Shown here: positions 1 to 7,560 of the stretch, piece by piece
Numbering within the stretch: position 1 is the first letter of the stretch
How the letters are laid out: every line of letters begins with the position of its first letter
The notes under the pieces: generated by a model
The model's input: the letters and a program-made list of their open reading frames with translations, nothing else
What the model was told of the DNA's origin: nothing
The model's database searches: none
Made by a program: the position numbers and the translations under genes
Assembly: GCA_015068305.1 (NCBI GenBank)
Contig: SVKV01000001.1
Location: 62,001-126,000, forward strand
DNA: 64,000 nucleotides
Direction: 5' to 3'
Origin: Oscillospiraceae bacterium
GTDB lineage: Bacteria > Bacillota > Clostridia > Oscillospirales > Oscillospiraceae

Positions 1-73
1 CCACTGGTACGATTGCAATCAAAGAGAAGATAAGCAGATATTGGATGAACAGGGATGATTTGAATTTCATCAT
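1..73 (-). CDS. N-terminus of membrane-anchored regulator (partial)
   Basis: Only the first 24 codons lie in the window; the gene runs off the left edge. The start is at 71-73 (a second ATG follows at once), with an AGAGAGG ribosome site about 10 bases upstream. The visible residues are a short basic start followed by one hydrophobic segment (FIQYLLIFSLIAIVPV). Such a start is typical of the large membrane-spanning AraC-type regulators or histidine kinases that sit divergently from sugar ABC operons in Firmicutes, and this gene does diverge from such an operon. The family assignment is inferred from context, because the catalytic or DNA-binding part is outside the window. Confidence 0.5.
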   Translation of the reverse strand, partial: MMKFKSSLFIQYLLIFSLIAIVPV

Positions 74-225
74 ATATTCTCAACCTCTCTTTCTGAAAAA
101 TGCAAACCGATATGGTGTGCGCTTGCGGAACAATGGGCGCAATTCTTAACTTATTATAGCAGTTTTACGACATATCCGCCATAAGCAAAGCGGTTCTTTT
201 CGAAAAAGCCGATTGTTTCATTTTG

Positions 226-268
226 GCATATTTGGAAACGGGCTGCAGGTGACTTTTTTGCATATTTG
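226..268. promoter_or_regulatory. Direct repeat GCATATTTG, candidate operator
   Basis: GCATATTTG occurs at 226-234 and again at 260-268, 34 bases apart, between the divergent regulator and the oxidoreductase operon. The place suits an operator for the divergent regulator. Two short matches are weak evidence. Confidence 0.25.
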
Positions 269-343
269 ATTCGGAAAGAGCGCATTTATTCCGGATTTTG
301 AGGGTGATAAACTGAAATTACAAAGAACGAAAGGGGTGACCCG

Positions 344-1693
344 ATGGAACGCAATCATAGCTGGGATGTGGTTGTCCTGGGTGGAGGCGTATCCGGCTGT
401 ATGGCAGCCTTTGCTGCTGCAAAGCAGGGTGCGAAAACATTGCTTGTTGAGCAGTATGGATTTTTAGGTGGATCCCTGACCAATGCCGGTGTGGGACCCA
501 TGATGACCTTCCACGCAGGAAGCCGTCAGGTAGTCACCGGCCTGCCGCAGGAGCTGGTGGAGCGCATGTCTGCAAAACAAGGCTGCGTCGGCCATATTGA
601 GGATACCACGGGATATGCCTCCTCTGTGACCCCCTTTGACGCAGAAATTATGAAACTGGTTCTGGATGAGATGGCGCAGGAGTTTGGTGTGGATGTGCTG
701 TTTCATGCTACGCTGATCGATACAAATGTGGAAAACGGAACGGTCCATTCCATAAGGGTACAGACCAGGAGTGGAGCGTTGGAACTTCAGGGTACGGTGT
801 TTATTGATGCAACCGGCGATGGTGCTTTGGCTTTTTCTGCCAGAGCGGATGTTCGGCAGGGAAGAGATACGGATGGCCTGTGTCAGCCCATGACTACAAA
901 TATGAAGGTCTCTGGCGTGGATGTGAAAGCGCTGAAAGAAGAGATTCGGAAGAACCAGAGCAATTTCAATGTCAAGGACCTCACTTCCTTGGAGCGGTCT
1001 CCGCGGCTTTCCATGGCGGGTTTCTATAAGGAATTTAATAAGGCAAAAGCTGACGGCCTGTTACATACAGAACGCGAAGATGTGCTGCTTTTTGAAACGG
1101 TCAATCCGGGAGAAGTCATTGTCAACACGACCCGTATTATCAAGATGAATCCTGTGAATCCCTGGGACCTGTCAAAAGCAGAACAGGAAGGTCGGAAACA
1201 GGCACATGAGCTGATCCGGTTCTTCCGGGAATACTGCACCGGATTTGCCAATGCAATTCTGGTATCCACCGGTGTGCAGATCGGTGTACGGGAATCCCGC
1301 CGGGTCATGGGCGACTATGTGCTGACCCAGGAAGATCTGCTGGAATCCAAGTACTTTGTGGACACGGTTGCGTTGGGCGGTTATCCCATCGATATCCACA
1401 ATCCCACAGGTGCCAAGACAGCAACCACCCATTTGAGACCGGGACAGTACTACTTTATTCCGCTGCGGTCCCTGGTCGTAAAGGGCTTTGAAAACCTGAT
1501 GGTTTGCGGACGTTGTATGTCTGCCACCCACGAGGCAGGTGCAGCCATCCGGGTCACACCCATTGCCATGGGCGTGGGACAGGCTGCCGGTACGGCAGCG
1601 GGCCTTGCTGCAGCCAAGGATGTTCCTGTAAGAAGTCTGGAAACCGTCCAGGTCCATGATGCGCTGCTGAAACTGGGCGCCACAATTTTGTAG
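344..1693 (+). CDS. FAD-dependent oxidoreductase
   Basis: A 449-residue protein of the FAD-dependent oxidoreductase group (FAD_oxidored, Pfam PF12831-like). The N-terminus has the Rossmann dinucleotide motif GGGVSG at residues 13-18 after a short beta strand, then the EQYGFLGGSLTNAG segment that contacts FAD. ATGDGALA near the middle and a C-terminal GRCMSATHEA...G stretch complete the flavin fold. No signal peptide is seen, so it should be cytoplasmic. The ATG at 344 follows AAGGGGTGA with good spacing. It heads an operon with an aldolase and a sugar-binding lipoprotein, which suggests oxidation of a sugar acid or related carbohydrate. The exact substrate cannot be read from sequence. Confidence 0.85.
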   Translation: MERNHSWDVVVLGGGVSGCMAAFAAAKQGAKTLLVEQYGFLGGSLTNAGVGPMMTFHAGSRQVVTGLPQELVERMSAKQGCVGHIEDTTGYASSVTPFDAEIMKLVLDEMAQEFGVDVLFHATLIDTNVENGTVHSIRVQTRSGALELQGTVFIDATGDGALAFSARADVRQGRDTDGLCQPMTTNMKVSGVDVKALKEEIRKNQSNFNVKDLTSLERSPRLSMAGFYKEFNKAKADGLLHTEREDVLLFETVNPGEVIVNTTRIIKMNPVNPWDLSKAEQEGRKQAHELIRFFREYCTGFANAILVSTGVQIGVRESRRVMGDYVLTQEDLLESKYFVDTVALGGYPIDIHNPTGAKTATTHLRPGQYYFIPLRSLVVKGFENLMVCGRCMSATHEAGAAIRVTPIAMGVGQAAGTAAGLAAAKDVPVRSLETVQVHDALLKLGATIL

Positions 1694-1705
1694 GAGTGAT
1701 TTGTC

Positions 1706-2617
1706 ATGATTGAGAATATTGAGAAGTTCAAAGGCGTGTTTGTAGCATTTTATGCCTGCTACGACGATGACGGAAATGTCTCGGAAGGAAAAATTAAGAA
1801 GCTGGCCAACTGGTATGTGGAAAAGGGTGTCAATGGCCTGTATCTCACCGGTTCCAGTGGCGAAGGTATGATGCTCACCAAGGAAGAGCGGATGCAGACC
1901 GTTTCTGCGGTGATGGAAGCTGTTGGCGGCAAGACCACTGTTATTGCCCACGTGGGTGCTCCCAGCACTAAGGAAAGCTGTGAACTGGCCGCACAGGCAG
2001 TGGCTGCTGGCGTGGATGCCATTTCTTCGGTCCCCAACATCTACTATCCCTTGCCGGAAAATTGTATCGAAGCGTACTGGGATGCCATGATTGATGCGGC
2101 AAGGATTCCCTTCTTCATTTACAACATCCCTTCCACCACCGGCTACAACATCAGCATGAGCCTGTTCGAGAAGATGATCAAGAAACCCTATGTGGCAGGC
2201 ATCAAGACGACTTCTCCCAACAGCTCCCTCATCAGCCGCATGAAGCGTGCAGGCGGCGAAAACACACTCATTTTCAATGGCGAAGATGCCCAGCTGCTGG
2301 CGGGCCTCAGCATGGGCGCAACCGGTGGCATTGGCGGCACTTATGGTGCCATGCCGGAACTGTATGTCAACATCTACCGTGCTTTCTGCGAGGGAGATAT
2401 GGAAAAGGCTCTGCTGTGGCAGAACCGGGCGGATACAGCTCTGATGCATGGCCGGGTCAGCTGGTCTCCCGGTGTTGCCAGTATGAAGGCCATTCTCAAT
2501 GCCCGCGGCATGGATTGCGGCGGCGTTCGGGCACCGTTTAAGTATGTTCCCGCTGATGAACCCGTCATCCGGGAAGCTGCGGACATGATTGAAGGCTGGC
2601 TGAAGGAAGGCTATTAA
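1706..2617 (+). CDS. NAL/DHDPS-family aldolase
   Basis: A 303-residue TIM-barrel class I aldolase of the dihydrodipicolinate synthase / N-acetylneuraminate lyase family, close to the usual ~300 residues. Visible marks are the GSSGEG carboxylate-binding loop, the catalytic tyrosine in YNIP (Tyr139) and the Schiff-base lysine in GIKTTS (Lys167). It starts 12 bases after the oxidoreductase stop and lies in the same operon as a sugar ABC transporter, so a catabolic pyruvate-releasing aldolase (sialic acid or a keto-sugar acid) is more likely than lysine biosynthesis. The substrate is not determined by these motifs. Confidence 0.82.
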   Translation: MIENIEKFKGVFVAFYACYDDDGNVSEGKIKKLANWYVEKGVNGLYLTGSSGEGMMLTKEERMQTVSAVMEAVGGKTTVIAHVGAPSTKESCELAAQAVAAGVDAISSVPNIYYPLPENCIEAYWDAMIDAARIPFFIYNIPSTTGYNISMSLFEKMIKKPYVAGIKTTSPNSSLISRMKRAGGENTLIFNGEDAQLLAGLSMGATGGIGGTYGAMPELYVNIYRAFCEGDMEKALLWQNRADTALMHGRVSWSPGVASMKAILNARGMDCGGVRAPFKYVPADEPVIREAADMIEGWLKEGY

Positions 2618-2690
2618 GCCCCACATGACTTCGTTGAGCCGGAGAAAAGGATTCTCCTGTTCATATAAAAAACTTTAGGAGGACGAACAA

Positions 2691-4112
2691 ATGAAAAAAC
2701 TGGTTTCCCTGCTGCTGGTTCTGTGCATGGTTTTGGCCATGACTGCCTGTGGCGCTAGCGCACCCGCTGAGACCCCCACCGAAGCTCCTAAGCAGGAAGC
2801 TCCCAAGGAAGAAGCACCCAAGGTAGAGGCTCCTACCGAAGCTCCCGCACCCCAGCTGCCCAAGAATGTTTCCATCGAACTGTGGGCTGATATGGGCATC
2901 GGTGAGGATGTTCTGCAGAATGCTATCGACGCATTTGAAAAAGAGTATGCCGACTACGGCTATGAAGTGACCCTGAACAAGTTTGCCGGTTCTCAGAGAG
3001 CTGCCCTGATTTCCGGTGCAATCGAAACCAACACCCTGCCTGCACTGCTGTTCTCTGCTTGGTTCACCACCTCTGACTATGTCCACCAGGGTCTGGTTGC
3101 CGACATTACTGACATCGCAGAGTCCGTCAAGGACGATATGTATGCATCCACTTACAATGCGACTGTCATCGATGGCAAGAGCTACATGGTTGGCCTGTAT
3201 CAGTCCTACTTCGGCTTCATCTACAACGCTGACATGATGAAGGAAGCTGGCCTGGGCGAATTCGTTCCCGAGGATCCCTACGAAGTTACTTGCTGGACCG
3301 TCGATCAGATGGAAAACGACATCCTGCCTGCTCTGGCTGAGTATGTCAAGGGCACTGAGAAGTACCCCATCGGCTTCTTTGCTGCTGACAACCAGGCTGA
3401 CACCTTCATGATGAACTGGCTGACCATGCTGGGCGGCAATCTGTGGAAGGATGGCAAGAGCGTTGCTGGCGAAGATGCCAACACCATCGCTGCTCTGGAA
3501 AAGATGATTGCATGGACCAATGCCGGCCTGACCAACTCCAACGTCATCACCAAGAGTGGCGCTGAAGTCGGCGGCGAGTTCAAGAATCAGGTTTCTGTTC
3601 TGTCCTCCGGCCAGTTCACCAACTACACCGCAAACCTGAAGGCTATGAACAATGCCGAAATCGAGAAGTTCGATATGCGTATTGCTGCTATCCCCGTCAA
3701 GAAGGACGGCAAGGATACTGTCACTATGGCTAACTATGTCTACGGCGCATCTGTCATGAACAACGGCAAGGAAGATCAGATGATCGTTGCCCGCGAGTTC
3801 ATCAAGTGGCTGCTGGGCAATGAAGAGCATCTGACTGCTTTCAACACCAATGCAATCCCCTGCTACGTATCCATCACCGAAGCAACCGCTGCTGCCAACC
3901 CCATCTACGCAGGTCTGGCAAAGGTCGAGCCCTACATCTGGGATTTCACCGGTGGCGTTGCTGGCTATGTTTCTACCCGTGCTCTGCTGTTCCCCGAACT
4001 GCAGGCAGCATTCAGCGGTGAGAAGACTGCTGCTGAGGCTCTGGCAAACTACTCCAAGGGTGCCAACGAGGTTATTCAGGAGTACATGGATAACTCTCTG
4101 GTTCTGAACTAA
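2691..4112 (+). CDS. Sugar ABC transporter substrate-binding lipoprotein
   Basis: A 473-residue extracellular solute-binding protein of the family-1 carbohydrate type. The signal peptide ends in a lipobox (AMTAC) with the lipidated cysteine at residue 20. A Pro/Glu/Ala/Lys-rich linker (about residues 24-58) follows and then the binding fold. AGGAGG precedes the ATG at 2691. A strong hairpin after the stop (4155-4178) would leave this gene expressed more highly than the permease behind it, a common arrangement. The transport system is incomplete here because the following permease is broken and no second permease or ATPase is seen. Confidence 0.9.
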   Translation: MKKLVSLLLVLCMVLAMTACGASAPAETPTEAPKQEAPKEEAPKVEAPTEAPAPQLPKNVSIELWADMGIGEDVLQNAIDAFEKEYADYGYEVTLNKFAGSQRAALISGAIETNTLPALLFSAWFTTSDYVHQGLVADITDIAESVKDDMYASTYNATVIDGKSYMVGLYQSYFGFIYNADMMKEAGLGEFVPEDPYEVTCWTVDQMENDILPALAEYVKGTEKYPIGFFAADNQADTFMMNWLTMLGGNLWKDGKSVAGEDANTIAALEKMIAWTNAGLTNSNVITKSGAEVGGEFKNQVSVLSSGQFTNYTANLKAMNNAEIEKFDMRIAAIPVKKDGKDTVTMANYVYGASVMNNGKEDQMIVAREFIKWLLGNEEHLTAFNTNAIPCYVSITEATAAANPIYAGLAKVEPYIWDFTGGVAGYVSTRALLFPELQAAFSGEKTAAEALANYSKGANEVIQEYMDNSLVLN

Positions 4113-4154
4113 TAGATTCTTTGACTGAAGAAACGTCTTTATGTAACCCAAACT

Positions 4155-4182
4155 GTGGGACCCCCTTTGGGGTCCCACTTTT
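4155..4182 (+). terminator. Attenuator hairpin after binding protein
   Basis: A perfect 10-bp stem GTGGGACCCC / GGGGTCCCAC with a 4-base loop followed by TTTT. It lies between the binding-protein stop and the permease start, so it likely acts as a partial terminator. Confidence 0.75.
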
Positions 4183-4211
4183 GGGAAAACGAGGCGGATA
4201 TGGAGGTGCCA

Positions 4212-4787
4212 ATGAGCAAGCAAACTTTAGCCAGGAGACAAAAGCAGGATTATGCGGCCTATCTGTTTATTGCGCCCTTTGTAATTCTTGCCTTGGTCTT
4301 TATGATCTACCCCATTGGAAAAGGCTTTGTTACCAGCTTTTACAATACAAAATGGGCAAAAGAGGTCTTTGTAGGCCTGAATAACTATAAAAAGATTTTT
4401 TCCAGCGACACCTATATGAAAGCGGTCCGAAACACACTCATCTATGTGGCTGCGGTCGTTCCGATTTTGATTACTGCAGGTATCTGGATTGCAGGCAGCG
4501 TCTTTGACAAGCGTCCGAAATACGTTTCCTTTGTACGAATCTGCCTGTACCTGCCTGTTATTGCGTCTATGGTGGTCATGTCCATCATCTGGCGTTTTAT
4601 TCTGGATTCCCAGACCGGTCTTGTGAAGTATTTCAGCATGCTTCTGGGCGGGGAAGCGGTGAATCTGTTGGCTGATGAAAAGTCAGCGATTATTCTGGTC
4701 ATATTCATCCTATTTACGATGAATATCGGTCAGACCGTGCTTTTGTATATTGCAGATATCTGGAAACCAAGGGGGTACCGTTGGTAG
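4212..4787 (+). pseudogene. Sugar ABC transporter permease, truncated (MalF-like)
   Basis: The reading frame encodes about 191 residues of a binding-protein-dependent permease: a first membrane segment (YLFIAPFVILALVFMIYPIG), the periplasmic segment with FVGLNNYKKIF, and several further hydrophobic helices. Family members run to about 290-300 residues and carry an EAA loop with a conserved glycine after the LLYIA segment. Here the frame diverges right after LLYIA and stops at 4787, so the EAA loop that docks on the ATPase and the last helices are missing. GGAGGTG at 4202-4208 supports the ATG at 4212 rather than the upstream ATGs. The loss was probably a deletion or rearrangement near 4755-4770. 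Confidence 0.75.
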
Positions 4788-5143
4788 ACATACGGGCGAT
4801 AGCTGGTACCGTTCTGTGCCTGTTCCCAAACGATGTACATCGGACCAGGGTGCAAAACACCCTTGGTAAAAGTAATAGGATCCTAAAGGTAATTTTTAAG
4901 GTTCCACTTAATCTGATAGACTGAAAAGAGAAGAGATGGCCTCCTTTTGACTGATCGAGAAATTGGACCGTTTCCGATCAGCATAATTCCCCTCCCTCAG
5001 GCTTGAGGGAGGGGAATCTTGGTATGGCCTATTTTTACTTAAGACGTGGTGAATAGATGTGAATACAAAGCTGCTAAGAATCTTTCGACGGGGACACGAT
5101 TCGACGCGCAAACAGAAAATGTAAAACCATTCTACAAAATCTG
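4788..5143. other. Intergenic scar between broken permease and Xre regulator
   Basis: No intact gene is seen. Read on the minus strand, roughly 4755-4880 stays open and has protein-like composition (for example MYIVWEQAQNGTSYRPY) without a start or stop of its own, so it may be a gene relic. A perfect 11-bp stem with a GGCT loop lies at 4989-5014 (CCCCTCCCTCA / TGAGGGAGGGG). It lacks a T-run and looks like a repeat or a structured end rather than a standard terminator. Confidence 0.45.
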
Positions 5144-5172
5144 TTGACAAATTCTGCGAACCGTGTTAAAAT
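5144..5172 (+). promoter_or_regulatory. Sigma-A promoter of Xre-ImmA pair
   Basis: TTGACA at 5144-5149, a 17-base spacer and TAAAAT at 5167-5172. Because this promoter lies inside the upstream open frame, it rules out a start at 5144 and fixes the regulator start at 5201. Confidence 0.85.
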
Positions 5173-5200
5173 ACAAAATGAAAGAAAGGAGTTGTTGGCA

Positions 5201-5566
5201 ATGCTGACAGAACTTGGAAAAATCCTACGTAAGATTCGGATCGACCGGCAGGAACTCCTTCGTGACATGGCAGGTACCCTTGGAGTTTCCGTCGCCTATC
5301 TTTCTGCCGTAGAAACCGGCAAGCGTAATGCCCCTGTGGCATGGGTTGGTAAAATCATTCAGGCATACCACCTGAATCCCGAAGAAGCAGAGCAGCTTCG
5401 TACCGCATTCGATGCATCCCAGGACGAACTCAGAATCTCCCTTCAGCAGATGTCTGTCCAGCAAAGGAGCACGGCAATATCTTTTGCTAAAGCCTTGGAA
5501 GGACTCTCTGATGAGCAATTGGAGAAAATCATGAAGGTTGTCCAGAAGGGCAGCAAAAAGGAGTGA
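5201..5566 (+). CDS. Xre-family helix-turn-helix regulator
   Basis: A 121-residue protein with an N-terminal Xre/lambda-repressor-type HTH (about residues 1-65; the recognition region reads GVSVAYLSAVETGKRN) and a helical C-terminal half. The ATG at 5201 follows AAAGGAG about 10 bases upstream and lies just behind a strong promoter. The stop is 7 bases before an ImmA/IrrE metalloprotease gene. In the ImmR/ImmA pair of ICEBs1 the protease cleaves the repressor to switch a mobile element on, so the same relation is likely here. Which promoters it controls is unknown, since no integrase lies beside it. Confidence 0.85.
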   Translation: MLTELGKILRKIRIDRQELLRDMAGTLGVSVAYLSAVETGKRNAPVAWVGKIIQAYHLNPEEAEQLRTAFDASQDELRISLQQMSVQQRSTAISFAKALEGLSDEQLEKIMKVVQKGSKKE

Positions 5567-5573
5567 ATAGCTT

Positions 5574-6173
5574 TTGAGCCTTATTAGCAAACGCGTCGCA
5601 CAGCCAAGGAACAGGAATCAGATTCGGACATATACATACCAGTTGCGTAAAGATCTGGGACTGGACAAAACGGAGTACTTCCCGGTTATGCGCATCTTGG
5701 AAAATGTGCTCCCTTTGATTTACCCTGAATTTCATATTGAAGCCGTCGAGGATGAAGAGCTTCCTGGGCGGATGGCTGAAACGACCCCTGAGCAATGGGT
5801 GATCCGCGTCAGGCAGTCGGTTTATACGGCAGCTTGTAACGGGGTTGCATGGGCACGGATGATTATGGCACATGAGCTGGGCCACTTTCTTTTCCATAAT
5901 TCCCAGAACACCACATTTGCCTATGTCGAAAAGGGCAGTAGACTTCCACCGGACATTGACCCCGAACGACAAGCGGATATCTTTGCTGCCGAACTTCTGG
6001 TTCCGTACCATCTGATAAAGGACAAGAACGTCTATCAAGTCAAGAAGCACTTCGGTGTATCCCAGAGCGCTGCGGAAGCGCAGTTGCGACAGGCAGCTAA
6101 GGTTAAGAAGCGGCATGATATAAAAACTCACAGCAAAGAAAAACGGCCGAGCCCGGAGAAGCTCAACCGTTAA
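5574..6173 (+). CDS. ImmA/IrrE-family metallo-endopeptidase
   Basis: A 199-residue protein with the zinc-protease motif HELGH at residues 100-104 and a downstream acidic stretch (DPERQADIFAAELLVP) that supplies the third ligand in this family. The start is probably the TTG at 5574, 11 bases after the GGAG that overlaps the end of the regulator gene; the next ATG would remove the N-terminal domain. The basic C-terminal tail after residue 170 is poorly conserved in kind. By family precedent it would inactivate the neighbouring HTH regulator in response to stress or a signal. The pair may be a leftover of a mobile element next to the tRNAs. Confidence 0.85.
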   Translation: MSLISKRVAQPRNRNQIRTYTYQLRKDLGLDKTEYFPVMRILENVLPLIYPEFHIEAVEDEELPGRMAETTPEQWVIRVRQSVYTAACNGVAWARMIMAHELGHFLFHNSQNTTFAYVEKGSRLPPDIDPERQADIFAAELLVPYHLIKDKNVYQVKKHFGVSQSAAEAQLRQAAKVKKRHDIKTHSKEKRPSPEKLNR

Positions 6174-6313
6174 TCACCAGTCCCCTATCTACTGTGCGAA
6201 GAAGATAGTGCGACTGGCCTAGCATGGATAGATGGCACTTCCATGATAGCACACTTTTCCGATTCGCGCAAGATGGTTTATATAGATATTTTGCGAATGA
6301 GGAGGGTGATAGT

Positions 6314-6445
6314 ATGTGGGTTTACAGCCGTTACATCACTAAGAACGGTGTCCGCATCTACCGGAAAGACGGAAAAGTTTTCCGCTTCTGGGTCGATGAC
6401 GATGTTCCTGCCAAAAGCACCTCTTCCGAAAAGGATGTAGGGTAA
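6314..6445 (+). CDS. Small conserved-looking protein, 43 residues
   Basis: The ATG at 6314 has an excellent GGAGG site eight bases upstream, better than the upstream ATG at 6224 in the same frame. The 43-residue product is rich in aromatic and charged residues (RYITKNGVRIYRKDGKVFRF) and reads like a small beta-rich cytosolic protein. It has no recognised family, signal peptide or membrane segment. It follows the ImmA-type gene by about 140 bases and may belong to the same accessory module. Confidence 0.5.
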   Translation: MWVYSRYITKNGVRIYRKDGKVFRFWVDDDVPAKSTSSEKDVG

Positions 6446-6528
6446 CTGAAAATGGGACAAGCCAGTTGTCCCAGAACGGCTCCCGTCCTCAATGCAAAAT
6501 GAATCAAAGCAAATTAATTCGTCGCCTT

Positions 6529-6570
6529 GTAGAAGTCCCTCCTGACATCAACGTCAGGAGGGACTTCTAC
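6529..6570. repeat. 18-bp perfect inverted repeat
   Basis: Arms at 6529-6546 and 6553-6570 (GTAGAAGTCCCTCCTGAC and its complement) pair without mismatch around a 6-base loop. There is no T-run, so it is not a standard terminator. It lies midway between two TTGTCCCAGAA copies. Confidence 0.7.
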
Positions 6571-6780
6571 TGTATATTCGCCAGATTGTCCCAGAAAAGT
6601 GTTGAAACAGATTCATCAGTTGCAACGATTGGATATAGGTAGGGGTTGTTCTAGAAGCCATAGGCCCTAGAAGCCGCTCTGTGTCCATGAAAATTCGAAA
6701 GGGTACACACCGTTGTTGATGGCTAAGTTGACTGCCTATAATGGCGTAGGGGGCGATTGAAGCAAAAATGATGAAGATAA

Positions 6781-6817
6781 AAAGAAATCCCACCTGATTA
6801 CTCAGGTGGGATTCTTT
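6781..6817. terminator. Terminator-like hairpin
   Basis: TCCCACCTGA / TCAGGTGGGA with a 4-base loop, flanked by AAAGAAA and TTCTTT, so it can act in either direction. It would end transcription of the tRNA pair read from the right. Confidence 0.6.
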
Positions 6818-6870
6818 CAGTGAACGCAAATACATTCCTCACAATATGCAGGGTTCGTATTTGCGCGTCA

Positions 6871-6945
6871 TGGTGACCCGTACGGGAATCGAACCCATGT
6901 TACCGCCGTGAAAGGGCGGTGTCTTAACCGCTTGACCAACGGGCC
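6871..6945 (-). tRNA. tRNA-Glu (anticodon TTC)
   Basis: Read on the minus strand it begins GGCCCGT and ends ACGGGTCACCA, with encoded CCA. The anticodon loop CTTTCAC carries TTC inside a GCCGC-type stem, and GGTTCGATTCC is the T-arm. The acceptor arms pair over seven positions with one G-T. It directly abuts tRNA-Met and shares its promoter. Confidence 0.95.
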
Positions 6946-7021
6946 TGGTAGCGGCAATCTGACTTGAACAGATGACATACCGGGTATGAACCGGCTACTC
7001 TACCAACTGAGTTATGCCGCC
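6946..7021 (-). tRNA. tRNA-Met (anticodon CAT)
   Basis: On the minus strand it runs from GGCGGCAT to TTGCCGCTACCA, with encoded CCA, the D-arm CTCAGTTGGTAGAG and the anticodon loop TTCATAC (CAT). The first base pair is G-C, not the mismatch of initiator tRNA, so elongator Met is likely; an Ile tRNA with lysidine-modified CAT cannot be excluded by eye. Confidence 0.93.
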
Positions 7022-7064
7022 AAAGATGGTCACCGGACTTCGGTTTCCCGAAATCAGCTTCGTT

Positions 7065-7093
7065 ATTATATCCGTTCAAAGGCAAAAAGTCAA
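7065..7093 (-). promoter_or_regulatory. Promoter of the tRNA-Met/Glu unit
   Basis: On the minus strand TTGACT (7088-7093), a 17-base spacer and a perfect TATAAT (7065-7070) lie 44 bases ahead of tRNA-Met. Confidence 0.85.
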
Positions 7094-7152
7094 GACATTT
7101 TTTTGATTTTTTTCTGGAATTTATGGCGATAATGGAAAAGAGGTGATCGGAA

Positions 7153-7545
7153 TTGAAAATCTGGAAAAATGCCCTGCTTTTCTACACCGGCGGGGCCGGC
7201 TATCTGGCGCTGGAACTGCTCTACCGGGGCCGCAGCCACGGCAGCATGTTCCTGGCCGGGGGAGTTTGCTTTCTGCTGATCGGGCAGTTAAACCGTGTGT
7301 CTCCCCGGCTGCCCCTGCCGGCCCGGGCGGCGGTGGGGGCGCTGATCGTGACCATGGTGGAGTTTGCTGCGGGGATGCTGGTGAACAGGCAGTATGAGGT
7401 CTGGGACTATCGGGATCAGCCGCTGAATGTTATGGGCCAGATCTGCCCCCTGTTTACGGCGCTGTGGCTGCCCCTTTCGCTGTTTGCTGCGGTGCTGTTT
7501 CAGAAAATGGATGAGGGGCTGGATCAAAAAATGTCCCCGGATTAA
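7153..7545 (+). CDS. Small integral membrane protein (CmpB-like)
   Basis: A 130-residue protein with four hydrophobic segments. It carries the conserved run EVWDYRDQPLNVMGQICPLF, characteristic of the family annotated as putative ABC transporter permease (ABC_trans_CmpB, PF06541). Despite that name the family has no proven transport role. The TTG at 7153 follows GAGGTGAT with standard spacing. It stands alone between the tRNA promoter and a convergent PLP enzyme, and shares a bidirectional terminator with the latter. Confidence 0.7.
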   Translation: MKIWKNALLFYTGGAGYLALELLYRGRSHGSMFLAGGVCFLLIGQLNRVSPRLPLPARAAVGALIVTMVEFAAGMLVNRQYEVWDYRDQPLNVMGQICPLFTALWLPLSLFAAVLFQKMDEGLDQKMSPD

Positions 7546-7559
7546 TTCCGGGGACATTT
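7529..7559. terminator. Bidirectional terminator
   Basis: A perfect 13-bp stem AAATGTCCCCGGA / TCCGGGGACATTT with a 5-base loop, between convergent genes. It has A-rich and T-rich flanks on the proper sides for both strands. Confidence 0.9.
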
Positions 7560-7560
7560 C

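Larger units (their letters stand above)
6446..6870. other. Repeat-rich intergenic region before tRNAs
   Basis: No gene is seen. The region holds an inverted repeat GGGACAA / TTGTCCC (6454-6472), a direct repeat TTGTCCCAGAA (6466-6476 and 6586-6596), an 18-bp perfect palindrome between them (6529-6570) and a terminator-like hairpin (6781-6817). It abuts the 3' end of tRNA-Glu, a favoured integration site, so it may be the scar of an older insertion. Confidence 0.5.

Noticed and set aside
1172..2626. 484-codon minus-strand open frame
   Set aside because: It lies fully opposite the oxidoreductase and aldolase genes, which have clear motifs; the antisense translation has no recognisable domain and no ribosome site.
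5144..5200. Upstream start for the Xre regulator
   Set aside because: The proposed start overlaps the -35 box of the promoter that transcribes the gene, so it cannot be in the message.
6871..6945. tRNA-Glu 3' end as the attachment site of the 28.5 kb element
   Set aside because: The element's junctions are in spoVT with a matching core at both ends; no copy of the tRNA end is found there.
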